DNA of 64,000 bases from NCBI RefSeq assembly GCF_023343835.1, contig NC_064444.1:18389219-18453218 (forward strand), given 5' to 3'. The notes under the pieces were generated by a model, which did no database searches, was not told where the DNA came from, and saw only the letters and a program-made list of their open reading frames with translations. The position numbers and the translations under genes are program-made. This DNA is from Lagopus muta (Eukaryota > Chordata > Aves > Galliformes > Phasianidae). Positions 43,801-58,800 of the stretch are shown here, in pieces. Within the stretch, counting starts at the first letter, position 1; every line of letters begins with the position of its first letter.

Positions 43801-46800
43801 CCCTTGCAGAGTCTCTGGGTGCCTGACAAGGGGCAGGGGGAGCCTGAAGAAACCAAGTGAGCTTTCCCATTCATCGTCAGAAAGGTTCTTCAGACACTTG
43901 ACATTTTTTACAAGTGAGATATCCAGAGAAGAAAGATCCATCGGGTCTCTTTAAAGAACATTCTCTTTCATAACACAGAGAAGAGAGAAGGAAGGCTTTC
44001 TCCTCCCCACTCTCCCTTAAGAAGGGCAGCCTGCTCCTTCCCTGAATTTGTACCACTAACTTCTCTCTCTGGCTGACAAAAGCCTGAGCCTGAAAGAGTT
44101 GTAGTGATGATGCTGGAGCACCAGTTCACTCTGTATACAATTACACCATCACGTATTTCTTCCATTGCTTTTCAGATGGAAGAAAGACAAGTCTCTTCTC
44201 ACAGGCAGAGCAACACTATAAAAAAAGCAGAAAGGCAAGAAAGAAGGAAGAAATGTTTGAAGGACAAAAGCACGGCAGTGCCAAAGACAGCTGCTTTCCT
44301 TTAAGAAAGGCTGCCAGCCCGTACTCACATGTAGAGCTCTCCCAGCAGCTTGTGCACAGGCAGCAAGCAGGAAATATCTTGTATAATAACTTTCCCAGCA
44401 GCTTTGATGGGTCGGTTGTTGGCATCTGTCCCCTCCCGTTTGCTTTTCCACCTCCTCGACTTCTGCAGAACAAATGGCAGCGTGTTACTGGGGAGCAGGA
44501 CAGCAGCCTTCGTGGGCCAGGGAACAAAGCACTAGGGTCAGGAATAATGCAAGCAGCACCCAAACCCGCCTTTCAGAAGGCTCTGTGTCACCCTGGAAAA
44601 CATCCATGACATGCCCAGGAGAACAAGCATCTCCATCTGTAGGAAGTGAAAAGCAGGTCAAGGCAACGAGCTCAAGGTCAAACTCACTCAAAAAGTATTC
44701 AGTGAGTTCTCCAGTGAAAGCCAATAAGAAACAAATCGGCATCGGGCTGCCAATCAGACCCGGGGAGGTTTGGCAGGATATGGTTCAATTAACACTCGTT
44801 AGAGGTCTGGTCTGGGAAGCCTTGCACACAGACCACTGCTGGCTTCGGCCAACGCTCAGCACAGAGACGAGCAGGAGCCAGCTTCTGTTCGCCCTCGGCT
44901 TCAGGCAGGGCCGACAGCTCCAGACTCTCCTTTGGTCTGAGATCACCTCTCCTGCTTTATCAAGAGCTTCAAACAAATGGCAGATGATAAAGCAGGGCCC
45001 ACGTTTTCCTAGCAAGGATCCTCAGCTACCATGCTCACAGCTGGCTCAGGGTACACAGCTAGGGGGAAAAAGGAAGGAGAGGAATCGGCACGAAGGAAAA
45101 AACCAGGGAGCCAGGATCCCAAATACTCCCTGCAACAGACACAGAGGCCATCTTCGTGCCAAGCTGCGTAACGCTGCCTCGGCCACACGACAGCCCGTGG
45201 AGTATTGGGCAGCTCCTTGCTGCAGGAGGGCAGTGACGAGGGCTGAGGATGTGCAGCACAGGCAAGCAAAGGCTACAGAGGATCTCTAGGAGGAAGCGCT
45301 GGCTGCTATGAGCAGCGGTGGTGCCTTGCAGTGCTGTGAGCTCCCTCACTGACACGCTCCTATCCAGAAGCGTTCCCACGTCCCACTGAGCTGCAGAGGC
45401 TCTGCTGAGCACAGCCAGAGCTCACAGTCCCTGTCCTGCTGCACTGCTGGCTCTGCAAGGCAGGCACAGCTCACCCAGGCACATCAGTGCTCCTAAAGAG
45501 CAGACTGAGCTGGGGGAAGCACAGCACCGGGGCCTTCTTCACTGCTTGTGTTCCCACACAACGAGTGGTCGAGGCCCAAAGGCTCGAGCACAGGTTTGGC
45601 AGTGAGTAAAGGAGGCAATTCAGTCTTGAAGGAAGTGAAGGTGGACCTTTCTGCCTTCGTGACAGATCCTCACCCGCTCCCCTGGTCTTCCACTGCTCCC
45701 CAGAGTAAAGAGGAGCACGCACACTGCCCAGCCAGAGGTACCAGATGGAAACTCAGCGCTCAGTGCTTTGGGAACTGGACAGCCAGGGCCTAATTTTGTT
45801 CTCAGTTACAGCCCTTCAAACTCTGATCCATCCAAACAATTTGCTTTCAGTTTTTATCTCATCTACTGCTCAAACTGAGGCCCATCCAGTGGAAGGTGAC
45901 TACAGGATGGGAGATCAACCAGTCCTCAATCCATCAGCTTCCAGCCAAGGCCCTGCCTGGACCAGCTCTGGCTCTCACCCTTGGGCACAAAACTTTCTTC
46001 TGATAACACCTAAAAGCATCGCTACCCTTTCTGTGCTGAAAGATGTGGACTGTATGATGACAAGGTTCTCAAACCACTGTGTTGCCTGTCCCTGCTTCCT
46101 CATCTGCAGGACGAGGTGCAGCAAGGAGTTGCTGATGCTGCCAAAACCAACACTGGAGCAAAGCTCGGGAGCCCCAGAACGAGGACGTGCCACCAGGGCA
46201 GGAGTACAGACAGTATTCACCAAAAGCAGCCCCCTGTGCCGCATCTGAATGCAGGCTTGCAGGCACAGAGCCACGCTCTGCAGGTCTAGAGCTCGGCAGG
46301 AAATTTGGGGAGCAGCTTGCTACCTCCTGAGCATCTGCAAGTCGCAGCTGATGGAGCGTTAGCCTGCGCTGTCACTGAGAACAGCTCAACCTGCTCCTGC
46401 CCCCTGCACGAGCCAGCTGAAGAAGCCTCCCAGCAGGTATTGCAAAGACCAGGAACACGGACAACACACATCACTTTGCACAGGCAATTTAGTCACTTTT
46501 TTTTTTTTTGAGAATGACAACAAATGAGGATGAGCATGGAAAAAAGAGCCCATGAATGGCTTCCTGCTTGCTGTTAGCATACCACCAGACAAATGAAGAC
46601 ACTAAATGCATCAGAGCCCCGTGAAAGCCTGAACTCACAAAGTCCTCCTGCTTTTTTTCCTCCTAGCTCTGCCTGGTTACTGACCAACAGGGAAGACCTA
46701 ATCCTCTACTGGTGCAGCTCCAGCAGCAGGTTGGCCTATGACCACACACCCTGCCAGCACCACTGCTTCCTGCCCCTTGAACTGTGATAAAAGAAAATCA

Positions 46801-49800
46801 TAAAGTTAAGGGTGCAGCCACAGTTCTCCGTGTCAAGCTTTTTCAAAATTCGGGTAGGCCTCTGCAGAAAGGGGCTCAAAGGCAAGGAGAGCTCTAGCTC
46901 GGGTCTGGCTGGCCAAGGTCCACCACAAGGTTCCTCTCTTCCTTCTATTCCAAGCCTGCTCCAGTGAGAATCTTCCCCTGTGGTGTTAGGCAAGGCTCAC
47001 AGGCAGCGGGGGGGACAGGAGACACGTCTCTTCCCAGGGGCTGGAGCACAGGTGACAGAGGGGAGCAGGGAACACAACGGTTGGAGCAAAAGCAAGTCAG
47101 CATGCACACACCAAACTAACGCTAAGGGCAAAGACACAGGCCTTCTGCACTGCCCCAGCACTCCTATCTGCAACTAGAGTACGGGCCAGGGTGAACTGCA
47201 TCTACCCACCTGGTCCTGAGAGCTTAAGGAAAGGAAGAAAAGAAAGAAAATAGCTGTGGCAATAGCAAATTAAGGCTCATCAGCTCCTCGGAGCACCAGA
47301 AGGAAAGAAACCAGAGCATTTACGGCAATCAAGGGGTTGGAGGTGACAGCGGGGAACAGCACTGAACGATGACTAACAAAGCCAGCCTGCACTGCACTAC
47401 CATACCCAAGGCTGTAATTTGCTGCAGTCTGAGGTGATAACGATGGCAGTAAATGGGTTACATGTAGAAACAGACAGCCCAAGAATAAGCCACCAACTGC
47501 TTCGTAGCAACCACCATCACTGCATACTCAGCAGAAGTAGGTACAAAGTGCTGCGTGCCCGCTTGGAAAGGATGCTGGGCTGTGGGGTGTGTGTGCCTGC
47601 AGGTCCTGCTGAGGCAGGCAGCGCTGGAAGTTGACTTTGTGAAATGCAGAGTGCCTGGTTCACATCAGCGTATGCAAAACCTCAGTTTGTAGGGTAAGCT
47701 GGTGTGCTAGCAGGGCAAAGGGAAAGGTTGTGGACGAAAGAGAAGAGGCTCAACACCAGAGATTAAGCTGCATTAAGGTATTTACAAAATAAAGAGTTAA
47801 ACAAGTTCAAAGCCAGGTTCAAGCTGCTTCTAAGAACTTATTTTTTAAATTAAGTTTTAAAATTGCTGCTCCCCTGCAGGTTCCTTTACTCTGAACAAGT
47901 GCCTGCAGATTAACTCCTGGTGCAGGTCATGCAGCACTGCCTGGACTTTATCTCCAAAGAATCCACACTGACGGCTCACAGCATCTTCTGCAGCACCAGG
48001 CACATCCCCAGAGAGGCCAAAAATCAACGTCCCCCAGCAGGGGTGTTTCTTTTTCTTCCAAATATCTTCATCTTGGGCACTGCTGCCCACTCAGGAGAGC
48101 GTGATGAGGCTTTTCCAGCAGTTATCCACTAATGCAATCAGTATGCCCAGGCTTGAACTATCCCACATACCCTAAAAATAAGCACGTTGCACAAAAGGTT
48201 AACTTCATCACATCAGCACTTGCTCTTCCTTCCAAGCCGGTGGAAAGCAAATTCAACTGAGGTCCTGGGTGGACCATGATTTATTGCATCAAACTCTGGC
48301 AAGCTCTTGCCTGGTTTTCTCTCCTTTAGTCAATTCCTACTCCAATGAAGAGCCTCATTTCTTGCCTCCACCACTCACATTTCGTTAGCTCTTCACAAAA
48401 AGCCTCCGAGTCAAGTAAATTTCTTCTGGTTTCTCTCACCTATTATTTGACAGTATAGACTCAGTGTTGTTGTAATTAGGAAGGCTCGACCTATTATACC
48501 AAGTTAAATTAGGTGTTACGGGATTCTATTTTATCCCCTGCTGTCTTGAAGAGATAGCATGAAGGCAAACAGCTGTGAAAAACAGTTGTTCACGCAGACC
48601 TAAAGAAATCATCTTTAAATTGAACTGGAGTCTTCTAGGCTTCGCCTGTGCTTGGCAAAGGACTGATGAAACAGTAATTGCCCAAATCCACATTGCAGCT
48701 TGAGCAACGCTGATATTATCAAGACGCTCACATGAATGATGTCTTCAAGCCTTAAAGACAAGTGGACTACAGCAAAATGACTTGTCAAAACAGTCTTGGA
48801 AGGGCAGGTGCCAGGAGGAGGGAGCACCAGCCAGTGTTGCACCTTGACTGAATGCAGAGCAGTGCAATTCTAAGCGCTGGAGAAGATCATGAATCGAGGA
48901 GAAATCCTACTTATTGCTCCAGGAAATAAGGCATTTCTGGTGCAACACACGCTCGTTTTAATGAGATGACAGATCATTATCAGCAGCTCAACCGGTTTGC
49001 TTCTTCCACAGCTCTTAAGCAATGCCATGCCAGCAGCTTGCTGCTCTTTAATACTATGTTCCAGAGCTCCTCCCTCTCCAGAAGGGTTTTGTCTTTTCCA
49101 GAGATGAGGTGTTCTCATGTCAGCCTCATCAGTTACCTGATGATGCATAATAATCATCACTCAACTCCTCTGCGGCGCGCTCTTCTTAGCGCACGCTTCT
49201 TAGAGGTTGATCCTTTCTTAAACTTCAAATTACCCCTTGGCATCCTTTCCTGACTGCAAGGCCAGGTGACACAGGCATGTCATATATAAGGCAGCGTTTG
49301 TACCCTTTGAGATCGTGTCTGCTCCTGCCCACTTACACATGCACTTAGTGAAGCCCTAGGCCCTGTGTGGAGCGCGGGTCCCCCACCTCTGTGCAGGTTA
49401 CTCAAAGGCAGGCAGGTGGCATTTTATTCTTGGGCCCTTGGGCAGAAGACAGGGTTGTATCAAGGACAGTATCAGCACAGCGCACAGTACCGGGAAGTCG
49501 TTAATTGCTTGTATGGACCAACGCCGCCGGGCAGAGCGAGGAGACATCTGCGTGTGAAAACGTTATACCCAGGAAAAGGGGAGAGAGACACCAAGAAAAT
49601 TAAAGGCAAAGGTAAATAAACCAAAGTGAAAAGTGCTCCGAACCAGCAGAGTAAAAGACACCGTTCCCCATGGTTCTGTTACACAATGGCAGTTGCAAAA
49701 CCAGGTCTCCGCTTTCATCCGTGCACAGCTGTGCTCTACGTTACCTGCAGACCTGGGAAACTGCGGGCTGCTCTGTGGAAGGACTGCAGCGACCTCAACT

Positions 49801-52800
49801 CTGAGCAGCCCTCCAATGCAACAAGCAACATGACCTTGTTCATACCGTGCCTTGACAGCAGGGGAGAGAACAACCCATGGTACCCCATGTGACAGGCTCC
49901 TACTCTAACCAGTTTTCCTCCCTTTCAGGTACAGGAGGAGGTGTTTAAGTGCTGCCTCAGCTGCATTTAACGTTTTTAACACAGCTGCCTGGCACAGAAA
50001 TCTGCAGCAAGCTCAATAAAAGCTCCTGTTTCCTCAGACATCCCTTTAACATCCAGCATCCTCCAGGACTTCTTCCACTGGAACCTGCTGCAGCTGTTCA
50101 CTTTCATTTCAAAAGCAATAAAAGGCAAATGTCAGGATATTAAAGGGATGTAGAGACCCTGCTGCCCAGCAGGACAGTGTGGAAATTGCCATTATGGGCT
50201 GAGGAATTCGTTCAGGTTGAGCGAGCAATCAAGTTCACTGATTGACTATGCAGAACAGCTCCAAAGTAGGCTTTCATTATGAACCTGCAGGCATTTCATT
50301 AAGTGCTTCACGCAGTACTGTAACAATAAACTGAATCTCTCCAAGCATATCATTCTGCACTCACTTGGAAAAGAATATTTGTCATACCTCTGTGAGAGTC
50401 AGCACAATAAAAAGGGGAAGAAGAGAGTTATTTGTGCTGTGAGGTACTTTGCATTTATTTTCAGCTGCTAATAGACAGTCAGCATCACCAGGCAATGCCC
50501 AGGCTTCTGCCTCCCCTTGCAGCTCACCACTGGGAGAAGCCTGCAGCCGGGCACTGCTGATGGACTGCTGCATTAGGACTATTTTTGTTTTTTGGAGGAG
50601 CATGCATGTGTGAATAAAAAGTGGAAACACATGCTTGTGAACAGACACACATCTGTGAAGGAGCCCAGGAAAGCTCAGGGCCTGGTGTAGCTGTGCTGTG
50701 TCTAAGCAGATCTCTGCTGCATCTCCTCTGCCCTTCTGGGAACACGACACATTCCCCACCCAGCAACACACACATTCCATTTAGTTGTTAATGGCAGCAA
50801 GGCTAGTGCATTGCTACATGGGATTTCAGTTCAAATGCTTGGTCATCTCTGAGAAATTCATTTTTGGGGATGAAGTTATAGGATTTTCGGTTTTGTTTAC
50901 CACCAAATTCCAATTTTTTATTCAATGGAAATATAAAATTCAAGCTTCAGAGCAAGGAGCTAATGAGATCCAGAGCCTGGGGTTTTTATGCCTTAAAATC
51001 CTCACAGTTAAACATCGAAACTATTTAGCACTGATCTACAAAGGCTGGGAACATCAGCTCCTGAAGAGCCAGAAAACTTCTGCTGAAGGGAGATGGAGGC
51101 TTTTTAGAACTCTCTCATTTGCAGAACACTTTTGCTAGCTCCCTTCTGAGGTTCTTACAACTTCTTCCAACCCAGGATGCAAGGACAGAGCTTAGCATGG
51201 GGTTGGAGAGCAGCCATTTACTTCCCTGGATTTCAGGCGACATGCCTACACACACACTTTGTTTCCTAGATTTTCTCCCCACCCTGACAAAAATCTTGTC
51301 ACCATTGCCACACAGACTGGGGAGATGGGTCACATGAAATTGCACCAAGCTGCTTCCACGTTATTTTTAGCCTTGTCTGTCATCTTAGAGAGCTGCGTGT
51401 CAGAGACAAGCACACTGCAGAGGACAGAAGCACTTTAAATAAGCTCTCCTGCACAGACCAGGGCAGGTTGTAACTCCTGTATCAGGCAGTGCTGTTTTCT
51501 CATCCAAAGAAGTTTGTGTGGGGAAAAAAAAAAGTAACACAATGTGGACTGCAAGAGTCTCCCAGGGCCTGAATGGTAGCAAAACCTGCAATGGGGACAG
51601 AGGCTGGCAGGTGCAATCACTAACTGGCTTCACATAAGCAGGACACAACCCCACAAGGGTTGGCTGTCATGTTTAGGACTACTGGAAAAATCAAGACTTC
51701 TTGCAGCACCAAGAAAGGATGAAAGCTCAAGGCTCTGATTCTTCCTCTGCTCCTGAGCTCCAGTGCAGCACTTGGCTTTCTCTGGGTACCTGGAAGCTCT
51801 CCTTCACTGCTGCAGAAATGTGCCCACAAAACAGTGACAAACTGCTTGAATGCCCTGAGTTCTCAGGCTCTCAGTGAAAGCTTACTACCTTTTTGTAAGC
51901 CACACCACTTCCTGCTGAAGCGCAGGGAGTTTGTTTCAGAGCACACTGCATGGCTGATTGCTCCCATGGCACCAGCTCTTCTGCCCAACGTCCTCATGGC
52001 AAATCAGGCCATCTAATACTGCAGAACTACCCTGCAGTTTCCAACTGTCCTTCTGCACCCCGTGTGCCCTGGAAGGAAACAATCCCCACTCTTCCCCAAA
52101 GCCTTGCTTGTGAACAGCAGTGATACAAGGCCTACGTCTAAAACAGAGGTACAGGTTATTAAAAGGTCTTTGGAGAATCATGAAGGGACCTTTTTTTTTG
52201 GTTTAAAATAGTCCAAAGGGGCACACATCCCTGAAAGAGACACCTGTAACAGAACTCACTCAAATATACCCCATAATCCAGAAGAGACTGTCAGAAAGCT
52301 TCACAGATCCCCAGCCCTTTGCAGCTATACACATCGAGGGTGCAGAGAAAAGCAGAGTGGCCTGCAATGTACTTAGATGGAGACTAAAGCTTCTCAAGTG
52401 TGAGGTTTTAACCGCATCTAATGCAAAGGGAGGCAGTGAACTGAAGGAAGCTGTAATGGTGAGTCTTGAGAGATCTCAACGTGCTAAAGTCAAGCAAGTC
52501 AAATGCTAAGAGGATCAGCAAAGAAGTTACTAACAGTAGATAAATCCATGCGACATTTGTACAGAGCTGCTTGTAAAAGATGCCTTCCTCAGAGGAATGT
52601 GAAGCTACCATTACCAGCAATGCTCACAGCCGTAAGAAAAGAGTACAAGTCAAAAGCTGAAGTACTGGGAAGGCTTTTTAGCATGGTGCTTACCCTCTCT
52701 TTGTAGTAGAAGGAGCTAATGGAGACCTGCTCCTTCTCACTGCGCGTGGGACTGCCGCTGTACAAACGCAGATTGCCTGGAGTCTCTGTACGGATCTTCA

Positions 52801-55800
52801 TCGGAGTAATGAGGCCACTGTGGTATGCTGACAAAGCTGACAGGGACCTAGGAACAAGAGAACATGCTTTCTGGAGCTTGCATCCATCAAAACGTCTTGA
52901 AGGCTCAGACAAACAACTCCTCTAACCCAAGCTGTGAGTCGCATTTTAGGTGTGTTGAGAGAAGGGGTCTGGGACCTATGGGACCAGGCTGTGCCACACA
53001 GCTAACAGTGCTTTCTGAGGGCCAACAGCTCCAGCACAGGATCTGCCTCTCTGCCCACGTGGCAGTGTAACATCTGAAAGGTGATGCAGGCAACTCACCG
53101 GGGTGTGGGCTCCGTTGGGGACACTGCACGGTGCATGGTCATGGGCCTCGTGAAATACACCAGGTACCCTGCAGGGACAGGACACAGAATAAAGATTCTG
53201 CCAGGAGGAGCAGACTGCCCAGGGGTGGCATGAAGGGCCTAGAGGCCTATCCATTACCCTGAATGCTTCTAAATAGTTTTCCCAACCCAAATCTACCTCT
53301 TTCAAATGCTTGAAAGAGCATGTTTAGTTGCCTTAAAAGCACCAACACAAGTTGTTGGACACACACATACTTTTGTGCTTTAACTCTTCACCAGGATTGT
53401 CCAGCATTCTGATACTCCAGATGCAAGTGAGGCCATTAACATGCAAAGAACTCACAAGAGCTGGTAAATCTCTTTGAAAGGACAACCCAAGCCATCTGAC
53501 ACTACCTCCAAAGTGCTCCCACAAGCTTTACTCCATTTGCTACCATTTCAAGTGTCCTCAGCCACTCACCCAGGTGCAAGAGTTTTGAAGCAGAGCAGAT
53601 TTCACTCAGCCTGCTCAGTGCAGCATTACTGTTTTACTTATGCTTGGAATTCAGTGAAACGTGTATGAAAAAAAGCTCTCAAAACATTGAGTCAGTAACA
53701 AGAATAACCTTTAACAAAGGATAAGTTCAACCCAAAGTTACAGGCATTTTGTGAAGACCCAAGAGCCAGGGTACATGCAGCAATTTGATGTGGGCAGGAG
53801 GGAACTATGGAAGGATAAAAGCTACCCCCAGACTGCTGGAAAATGAAGAGATGCATCAGTGCCTTGGCATGCCTTGTGCCAAAGGCCATCTCTTCCATCA
53901 ATTCTGGATTTCCAGATCTGTATCCTAAAATCCCACATGGAACACCCATTAAGCAGCAAGCAGGCCCATTATCTGCAAATTTATCACGATACAGCTGCAT
54001 GAGAAGCATTTAATACTCCTTGCATAGCAGCAACCAAAGCCTTGTCTTGTTCAGATGCGACTGTTCCCCAAGATGTACTTTTAAGTACCCTTCTTCTGAT
54101 GGCTGCCATTGTATCAGTGACGAGGCTAACCTGCACCACAGAACCGGGCTCCAGAGGTCCGTGGAAATGGGATGTTTGAGTCCTGGTAGGAGCCATAGGC
54201 ATTGGAGACCCGGGCAAAGGTGGGCAGGGGGGTCGTCACGGAGTTGGACAGAGCATAGGGGTTGCTGGACGTGCTGTCCTCTTGGTTCTGAAACAGAAAG
54301 TTAGACAAGGTCATGCTCCTGCTGCCACATGGAGGAAACCCAGCTGGAGCACTGGGAATCCTCGTGCCAAGCAGCCTCACACAGACATCTACCTCTCCTT
54401 CGAGTCAAAGCAGATCAAGAAGAGAGCACAGCTACCACTTTGGCTCCAAAAGCATTTGCAAGCATGCGTACCTCTGAGCCAAGTGCTCCTCTGCACTGCT
54501 GTTTGTACAGAGAGCTCTCTCCCACCACGGCTGTGTTGAAATGCAGAGCTCAACTAGGGTGGAAACAGCGGTCTCGAGGGAAAACTATATAGGAAATCTG
54601 ACCTTCAGATGTGACTCCCAGCAACAAAACACAAAGCTGAGAAAAACCTGGTACCTCGATGATGCCAGTAAGACAAAGTCACCTTAAAGATGAGCATCTT
54701 GACACCCCATGCAAATGTGGGGGTGTCAAAGAAAAGCCGGACATCTTGAAGTGAGGGAGGCAGGTGGTGAAAGTCTGGGAGATCTCAGGTCTGCCCTGAG
54801 AAATTATGGCAGAAATCTGCATTCAATTGGAAAAGATACAGCTCAGGTCTAAAGGAATCCTATAAAAGCATCTGACTCAAATTTTCCATACAAGTACTGC
54901 TGAAACCAAACAGAAATAAGCTTCCAACGTGGAAAAAGAGAAAATTTTAAAAATTAAAACAACACCTCCAAACAAAAAAAATCCCCTATTCATGATGAAT
55001 AAACAAAACCTCTTGAAAAAGAAACCTGAGAAGACTCATCTTTTTCTGAATGCTAAAAACACACGTTACAGTACACTGCACCCACCCACAGACCTATTAC
55101 CTGACACCAGGATGCTGAGTAGGTATCACCAATCTCTCAGCTAAGGGCAGAGTGGGACTTGCATTCATTTGTGGTATCAACCCTACATAACCCTTGCACA
55201 AGGCTTTAGAAAAAAAACAGACTTTCACATCTTTGTTCAAAGGAAGAAAACAAAAGCCCTCTGGTTGGCACGACCTTTGAATAGAACCGAGAGGTAAAGA
55301 CATCTGCCACTGCCTTTCAGACTAGAATGAACTCATCACCTTCCTGACATCTTATTTTCTTCTACAGCTGATATCCATGCTCTGCTGGTCAGTGAGATCT
55401 GCTCAGAGCTGGAAAGCTACCATGCTCCACTGTGATGCTGCAACCAACAGTAACTCCTGCTAACCTAATTATTAGTGAGCACCCGCACAACAGCAAACCT
55501 TCAGGGCCTGATCAGCCAACTCTGTTTTCTTCAACATTAACCACAAGAACTTCCACAGATCTATCAGCCAGTCACAGGGGTCTATTTACATGCCTAATGA
55601 GGCCAGACTCTCAATGCAGAGTCAGAAGCGTGGGATGTGAGAGAAGACAACAAAGTAGGGCAGAAAGCCCATGGAATTCTCCATACCACGACAGACTCCA
55701 GCCAGGAGACGAGCTGACGCAGGCAGGGCTCCAGGCAGCTCTGGTTCCTCTTCACTTTCTGCAGGGAAGTGTCTTTCAGTATCTGGAATACATGCAAGAT

Positions 55801-58800
55801 ACAGCTTGAGTCATGGTTATATCCGCACCTTCCCACATCCTTTTTTGTCTGCAGAGCAGCAAAGTTGCCAGGCTCACGAGACTGCAGGGCCAGAGACATC
55901 CCAGAACACCCACCGGAGCCACATTCACCCACTGATGTGCTGTCTGCTTCAAGGAAAGAATGACTGAGCTTTGATCAGAGCACTGAGGGCTCACCAACGT
56001 TCAGCACACCCTGATCCAGGCTTTGGGCTTCTGTATTACTGTAGCCCAATAACATTCCATACCAGTTTGTGGCAAACTGGATCCAGCTTTTTCAAGAAGG
56101 AACCCAAACGGATCCTTCTGCCTGATGGATAAGCTTAGGCCTAAGCCTGAGGCTACTTTGCTCCAAGGCAGCCATTTCAGCCCTAACACATAACACTGTT
56201 GGACACGGGAGGACCAAAGCTGAGGCACTCATACACTTTGAAATCCCAGGTTCTTGCTTCCTTCCCTTAAAGAGCAACTTCTCATCATTCCTTTCCATTC
56301 AAACACAAACCATTCCCAATGCTCTGCAGTCAAACATTTAAAAAAAAAGTCTCACCTCTCCAAGGAAGACACAAAGTATCTGTGATCCTCCACTTTGCTT
56401 TGAGCAGAACACAACAAAATGCAGAGAAAACAAGTCCAAAGCCAGCAACGCTTTCTGTCACCACCACTATCTGCTTTACATTAGGAAATACTGGAAAATA
56501 GCCTAGCACTTCATCCTTTCTTTCTGGTCCAAAGGTAAAATAAGCCTGCTTTCCTAGTGCTCTTACAGGAGTGGCAAGGGAGAGCAGCCCTTGCTGCCCA
56601 AGAAGCGATTTCAGCAGCAATAGGACTTCCTGCATCAATTGATCAAACACTTGATCTGGAATTAATGGGCTCTGTGCAAAACTCTTAAAACAGCTCGTAG
56701 AGGAAAGCAGGAAACAACATGCCAGCTCAGAAATACTGCCATTTTGCAAATGGATGCTTTGCTGGTCATTTTGTCTATTATGAGGCTTGGGGCAGCTGCT
56801 CTAAGAGGATCCTCAGGTAATACACGTGACACTCATACCAAGATGTACAGAAAAACATGTTCAAAAAGCATCAGTGGGGAAAAGGAAGAACTAGGCTGCA
56901 ATGCCAACAAACACCCCATCCTATAGGCTCCAGAATACGTCAGTTCAAACAGCAGTCTGTGGTATACCTTCAGCAAGGTCTGACTGTGCCAGAAGTCTAG
57001 ACAGCAGGTGTTGAGCACGTGTCTAGCTGTTGGACCACGTACCTTCAGCAGCTTGGCCTTCATGGAGGCAGTGATGGAGGTCGGGTTGATGAACTGGAAG
57101 GATGGTGCAGCATTATTGGGATACTGGACAGGGAACATCACCAGCATCCTGACCCGGTGGTTGCCACAGTGCACTGACACTGTGCAGCTACGATTCACCG
57201 CATCCATCTGTGTGAGGAACAGCAACAGCCTTGCATTCAGATCTCCAAGGACCTTTTAGCTTGCGGTGGCTTCAGTTCAAACTGAGGGACTGATTCCCCT
57301 GCACACCCATAAGACAAAGTCGTGCTGTTGTCACGGGCAATGAACACAGCAACAGCAAAAAAGCCCAGGGAACAGTTTTCACCAGCAGACTGCCAGTCCA
57401 GCAGCATCTGGAGACTCCAGCCAGCCCAGGCTGCAGCAGGAATCAGGCAGCTCCCAACAGCTGCCGCACTCCACCCCCCTGCCCTTGGCCACAGAACACT
57501 TCAGGCCCAGTGCAGCAGTAACAGGCATCTACGACCATACAGGACTCTCAGGAAGGCATCTGAAAATGTGAAAACCACAGTGGTGGGGAAAGATGACAGG
57601 CAGCAGCCCCAAGCCTGCTATTCCAGCACTGCACTGGGCCTTCAGTCACCTTCCACACACAGAAGAGGCTCTGCTGTAAAAGAGAGATGCCAAAACTGAG
57701 GGCCAGAGCGTGGGACAGTGAGAGCTGATCTGACTGAGTTCAGAAACAGTTGAAATGAGATCAGCTGCACGTACTGGAACAAGCCCCTCTGCAGTTTTGG
57801 CAGAAGAAAAACACAGTCCAGCCTCCTTGGGGCCAGTGCCAGCACAGTTACTATGCTGAAATACCTCTTGCACTCCCAGTGTTTGCGATTATCCTCCTTT
57901 CTACTAGCCATGGCCAAAAGGATCTCTACAGCTCAAAATAAACCCACTGCAGCAGGAGAGTTCCCTTCAGAAGGCTCTGATGAGCCCGCTTGCCCATATC
58001 CCCTTCTAGCCAAGTGGTGAAAGGAAACTACCTCCACGTTGACATTTCGGATCTGCACGTTGATCAGTGAGAACTCCTGCTGCAGTGTTTGAGGCAGCCC
58101 CAGTTGGTCTGTTTTCTTTCCCACCAGGAGGTCGTTCAGGAAGTCTTCCTTTAAGGCTGGCAGAAAAGATGCATTACAGGCGAAGACAAGTTAGAGTAGA
58201 GCTTTGGCATGCAATGCCACGAGGCAGCAAGGAGAACAGGCAGCTTTTTGATATACAAAAGCACGAGTTCTACCTGGCAAGGATCTAAGCTGTCGTTTAG
58301 AGGACTTCAGAGCCTTGTTCATAAAACAGAAACAATCTGTCTGCACAATGGTTTCCCAAGAAGGTTAAAAGAAGCCACCTGTACTCCATACAGCCTTAAA
58401 ACGGTCTGGTCTCTACTCACTTGAGAAACCTTCTCCTCCCTACACAGCATTGCCAGACATGAACAGATGAACTGGAGTCTCTTGGTCTGGCAGGAAAGAA
58501 CTACTGCCAAAGCAGTCTCCAGGAGGAGCTCTGGTCTTGGGATTCACACTCCACCGCTCTTGGCTTTCAGGGAATGCATCCAAAGCAATCTGATGAATAA
58601 GGCTTTGGGAGGGAGGAGAGGGTATTTCTGGCCTTAGGAGAGGTTTAATTAATTTGAGGCAGCAGTGTCCATTTAATGCTGTAAAGCATTCTAGCGAACA
58701 GTCCTTAAAGACTCATTTAAGTGTTGGATCTAGCTGTCCTCTTCCACTATCAATATTTTTCAGAAGGACAATAACCCCTCAAACACAGAATGTATTTAAA

